Positions 61,631 through 64,000 of a stretch of 64,000 bases of DNA are shown here, piece after piece. The notes beneath the pieces are model-generated. The model was given only the letters and a program-made list of their open reading frames with translations. It made no database searches and was not told where the DNA came from. Within the stretch, counting starts at the first letter, position 1; each line of letters opens with the position of its first letter. The DNA is from an uncultured Bacilli bacterium (GTDB lineage Bacteria; Bacillota_I; Bacilli_A; RF39; UBA660). The stretch lies in contig CANREL010000007.1 in NCBI GenBank assembly GCA_947629655.1, forward strand, positions 1 to 64,000, read 5' to 3'. Position numbers and translations under genes: made by a program.

Positions 61631-62282
61631 TTATTTGTCTTTTTTCATTGTTCCATTCCAAGACGATCTCATCATATCCAGCAATTTGTCTAAGTCTAGT
61701 TAACTCAGGTTTTAAAATGTCTTGATAGGGACTACTCTTTAATTTCTTTTCCATCATGGGGATGTAACCAACTAACATGAATTCCCCTGATATGCGTGAA
61801 AAATCATCTTCTTCGTGAGATGGATGAGATTCAATTAAAGATTTAGGAATAATTCTTCTAATTTCTGGATGTTCTAATTGATAATATAAATCTTTATCAT
61901 ATTTTAAAAGCGAAAATAAGTCATATACAAAAGTTTTGTTTCCCCTTTTCACTTCAATCCAAGAATTATAATCTAAATGTTCTTGATGATAACTATTAAA
62001 ATTTATTTGACGAGTTGAATCAGTATCACCATGCACTATTTGATAGTCATCATTTACTAAGGCATTACAAAGCAGTTGAACTTTATTACCAATAGTTGCG
62101 AAAGTCGTATCCTCACCATATAGATATAACAAACCAGTTGTATAACCGAAGTAACTCCTACGCAGTCTCGTCATGATGGATGATGGAAACTCTTCAATAT
62201 GTCCTCTTTGGAAATTGTGTTCAAATAATTCTTTCTTTTCTCTATCTTTAACTAAATGTTGATAAAAAGTTGTATTTCGCAT
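61620..62282 (-). CDS. hypothetical protein, possible transglutaminase-like fold
   Basis: 220 residues, AAAGGAAATGGTACT upstream of ATG 62282. No sure family. The order 'Q-L-L-C-N-A-L' (about 68-74), 'N-S-W-I-E-V' (about 105-110) and 'F-V-Y-D-L-F-S-L-L' (about 117-125) resembles the Cys, His and Asp blocks of transglutaminase-like enzymes, but the His position is Asn. It may be inactive or a different fold. The C-terminus is a basic helix. It converges with the LRR operon and lies upstream of the ileS terminator. Confidence 0.5.
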   Translation of the reverse strand: MRNTTFYQHLVKDREKKELFEHNFQRGHIEEFPSSIMTRLRRSYFGYTTGLLYLYGEDTTFATIGNKVQLLCNALVNDDYQIVHGDTDSTRQINFNSYHQEHLDYNSWIEVKRGNKTFVYDLFSLLKYDKDLYYQLEHPEIRRIIPKSLIESHPSHEEDDFSRISGEFMLVGYIPMMEKKLKSSPYQDILKPELTRLRQIAGYDEIVLEWNNEKRQIKKI

Positions 62283-62331
62283 AGTACCATTTCCTTTTGA
62301 GGTATATTAACACAATTATTTATAAAAAGCA

Positions 62332-62358
62332 AAAAAGATATGAAATTCATATCTTTTT
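62332..62358 (-). terminator. terminator of ileS
   Basis: AAAAAGATATGAA/TTCATATCTTTTT stem followed by T-rich sequence on the minus strand. Confidence 0.88.
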
Positions 62359-62364
62359 ATTCAT

Positions 62365-64000
62365 CTATTTAGTTTTTCTTTCAACATCTAATTTAACTTC
62401 AATACCGTTTAAATTATAATCTTCTTTTAGATCATTCTTTGCAACAAAGTTATCACATAGAGTCTCTTTCTTAATAAATGCTTCATGTTTATCTAATACT
62501 TTTTCTAGTTCAGTATTAGGACTATAATAAATATCAATGCGATCAACGATATCAAAGTCTTTATTCTTTCTTAGTTGTTGAACTTTACTAACTAATTCTC
62601 TAGCGATTCCTTCTTCAAGTAAATCATCAGTTAATGTCGTATTGATGATGATGAAGTTATTATTTTCCATAGCAGCATTAAATCCTTCTTTAGAAGAAAT
62701 TCTTATATCAACCATGTCTTTAGTAACCTTATAATTACCTAAAACTACTTCTTCATCATTTTCTAATTTTGCTATATCTTCATTGCTCAAATTAACTAAT
62801 TCTTTAGAGAAAGCACCAATCTCTTTTCCAAGAATTGGTCCACATACTTTGAAGTTTGGTTTTACTTCAAAGTTCATGTATTCTGATAAGTCATCAGCAA
62901 ATTCTACTTCTTTGACATTTAATTCTTCTTTGATCAAATCGACTAAGTCAGAAATGACATCTCTATTCTTACCATCAAGTATTACTTCACTGATTGGTTG
63001 ACGAACTTTGATCTTAGCTTCTTCACGAGCATTTCTTCCTAGAGAAATTATATCTCTAATCAAATCCATTCTCTTCTCGATTTTTTCATTGATCAACTTC
63101 TCATCACACTTAGGATAAGTAGCTAGATGAACGCTTTCTTCATCAGTTAAATTGGTATATATCTCATCAGTTGTAAATGGTACCATTGGAGCTGCTAATT
63201 TACATAGACCAATCAATACTTCATAAGTAGTTTGATAAACAGCTTTTTTACTATTATCAAGTTCACTAGCCCAGAATCTTCTTCTATTTCTTCTTATGTA
63301 CCAGTTTGACAATTCTTCATTGACAAATTCATTTAGATATTTAACTGCTTTATTTAAATCGTATTCATCCATGGCAGATGTAACATTTTTAACTAATTTA
63401 TTATATTTAGAAAGTAACCATTTATCGATTTCTTCTAAGTCTTTATATTCAACTTTGAAATCTCTTGGATCAAGATTATCAGTATTGGCATACATTTGGA
63501 AGAATGTATAAGTATTTTTCAAAGTGTTGAAGAACTTAGAATTGATCTCTTTAATTCCATCTTCATCAAATTTTAATGGAGTCCATACAGGAGAAGAATG
63601 TAACATGTAGAATCTAGTAGCATCAGCACCATATTTTTCAAGAATTGAGAATGGTTCAACAGCATTTCCTTTAGACTTATGCATTTTTTGACCAAATTTA
63701 TCTAATAATAAGTCATTGACTAAAACATTCTTATATGGAGAACATCCTTTGACAAATGTAGATATTACTAATAATGAATAGAACCATCCACGCGTTTGAT
63801 CTATTCCTTCAGAGATGAAATCAGCTGGGAATTGAGTTTCAAATAATTTCTCATTTTCAAATGGATAATGATATTGGGCAAATGGCATTGCACCACTATC
63901 GAACCAACAGTCCATTACTTCTTTGACACGACTCATCTCTTTACCACATTCTGGACATTTGATGTGAACATCATCAACGTATGGGCGGTGTAAATCAATT
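62365..64000 (-). CDS. ileS: isoleucyl-tRNA synthetase (C-terminal part, cut by window edge)
   Basis: The open frame runs off the right edge; about 545 residues are visible. The zinc-like C-P-E-C, then 'V-M-D-C-W-F-D-S-G-A-M-P-F-A-Q-Y-H-Y-P-F-E-N' and 'G-I-D-Q-T-R-G-W-F-Y-S-L' are typical of type 2 (eukaryote-like) IleRS, often mupirocin-tolerant. The KMSKS loop reads K-M-H-K-S-K-G-N, with His for Ser. The anticodon-binding part and C-terminal domain follow. Its 5' leader, including any T-box, lies outside the window. Confidence 0.93.
   Translation of the reverse strand, partial: IDLHRPYVDDVHIKCPECGKEMSRVKEVMDCWFDSGAMPFAQYHYPFENEKLFETQFPADFISEGIDQTRGWFYSLLVISTFVKGCSPYKNVLVNDLLLDKFGQKMHKSKGNAVEPFSILEKYGADATRFYMLHSSPVWTPLKFDEDGIKEINSKFFNTLKNTYTFFQMYANTDNLDPRDFKVEYKDLEEIDKWLLSKYNKLVKNVTSAMDEYDLNKAVKYLNEFVNEELSNWYIRRNRRRFWASELDNSKKAVYQTTYEVLIGLCKLAAPMVPFTTDEIYTNLTDEESVHLATYPKCDEKLINEKIEKRMDLIRDIISLGRNAREEAKIKVRQPISEVILDGKNRDVISDLVDLIKEELNVKEVEFADDLSEYMNFEVKPNFKVCGPILGKEIGAFSKELVNLSNEDIAKLENDEEVVLGNYKVTKDMVDIRISSKEGFNAAMENNNFIIINTTLTDDLLEEGIARELVSKVQQLRKNKDFDIVDRIDIYYSPNTELEKVLDKHEAFIKKETLCDNFVAKNDLKEDYNLNGIEVKLDVERKTK

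Overview
The window comes from a low-GC, spore-forming member of the Bacilli/Mollicutes branch of the Firmicutes. The reasons are strong AT bias, AGGAGG-type ribosome binding sites, sigma-A promoters, a CIRCE element, two T-box leaders, Bacillus-type DnaB, a sporulation sigma factor close to SigG and a CotY/CotZ-like coat protein. TGA is used as a stop, so this is not a code-4 mycoplasma. The gene mix resembles uncultured gut lineages such as RF39 or Erysipelotrichales relatives. That placement is inference.

Layout. 1-5.9 kb: a cut CsoR-type repressor with its operator, an ASCH protein, tRNA-Gly, a possible ADP-ribosyltransferase-fold protein, a Nudix hydrolase, and leuS preceded by a leucine-codon leader peptide and an attenuator. 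6.0-8.5 kb: a plus-strand TasA-like/SipW/DUF5305 export operon. 8.6-10.5 kb: htpG under CIRCE control. 10.5-16.5 kb: a 1644-residue repeat protein and a degenerate aldehyde-dehydrogenase-fold partner. 16.5-28.2 kb: envelope and membrane genes (GH3 glycosidase, ArsP_2-like permease, PAP2, PrsW, PssA/Psd, CHAP protein, orphan sensor kinase, EIIB-like protein). Spo0A-like boxes lie in front of the kinase and prsW. 28.3-32.1 kb: sporulation and envelope genes (coat protein, FtsW/SpoVE-like, glycosyltransferase, sigG). 32.2-38.5 kb: two CYTH proteins, a LysR regulator, a viperin-like radical SAM protein, deoD, patatin, and the GGGtGRT/Fe-S scaffold pair. 38.6-48.7 kb: galE, a flippase, hypothetical membrane proteins, and proS and serS, each behind a T-box. 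48.7-50.0 kb: dnaB. 50.1-61.6 kb: an accessory block. It holds a minus-strand VWA / MoxR-like AAA+ / ankyrin / unknown operon, divergent from two tandem giant BspA-type leucine-rich-repeat proteins. The window ends in a truncated type-2-like ileS.

Three things stand out. First, leuS appears to be controlled by classical ribosome-stalling attenuation: a 29-residue peptide with eight UUA Leu codons, a 15-bp terminator and a competing antiterminator. proS and serS instead use T-boxes. Second, the 1644-residue protein and both leucine-rich-repeat giants share a C-terminal domain built around a Cys-Cys motif and a 'G-x-(I/L)-(I/V)-A-(K/Q)-S ... F-(N/D)-N-(V/I)-E' core. I do not recognise this domain. 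Third, the VWA-MoxR-ankyrin operon next to the leucine-rich-repeat pair looks like an undescribed, possibly conflict- or stress-related, NTP-dependent system.
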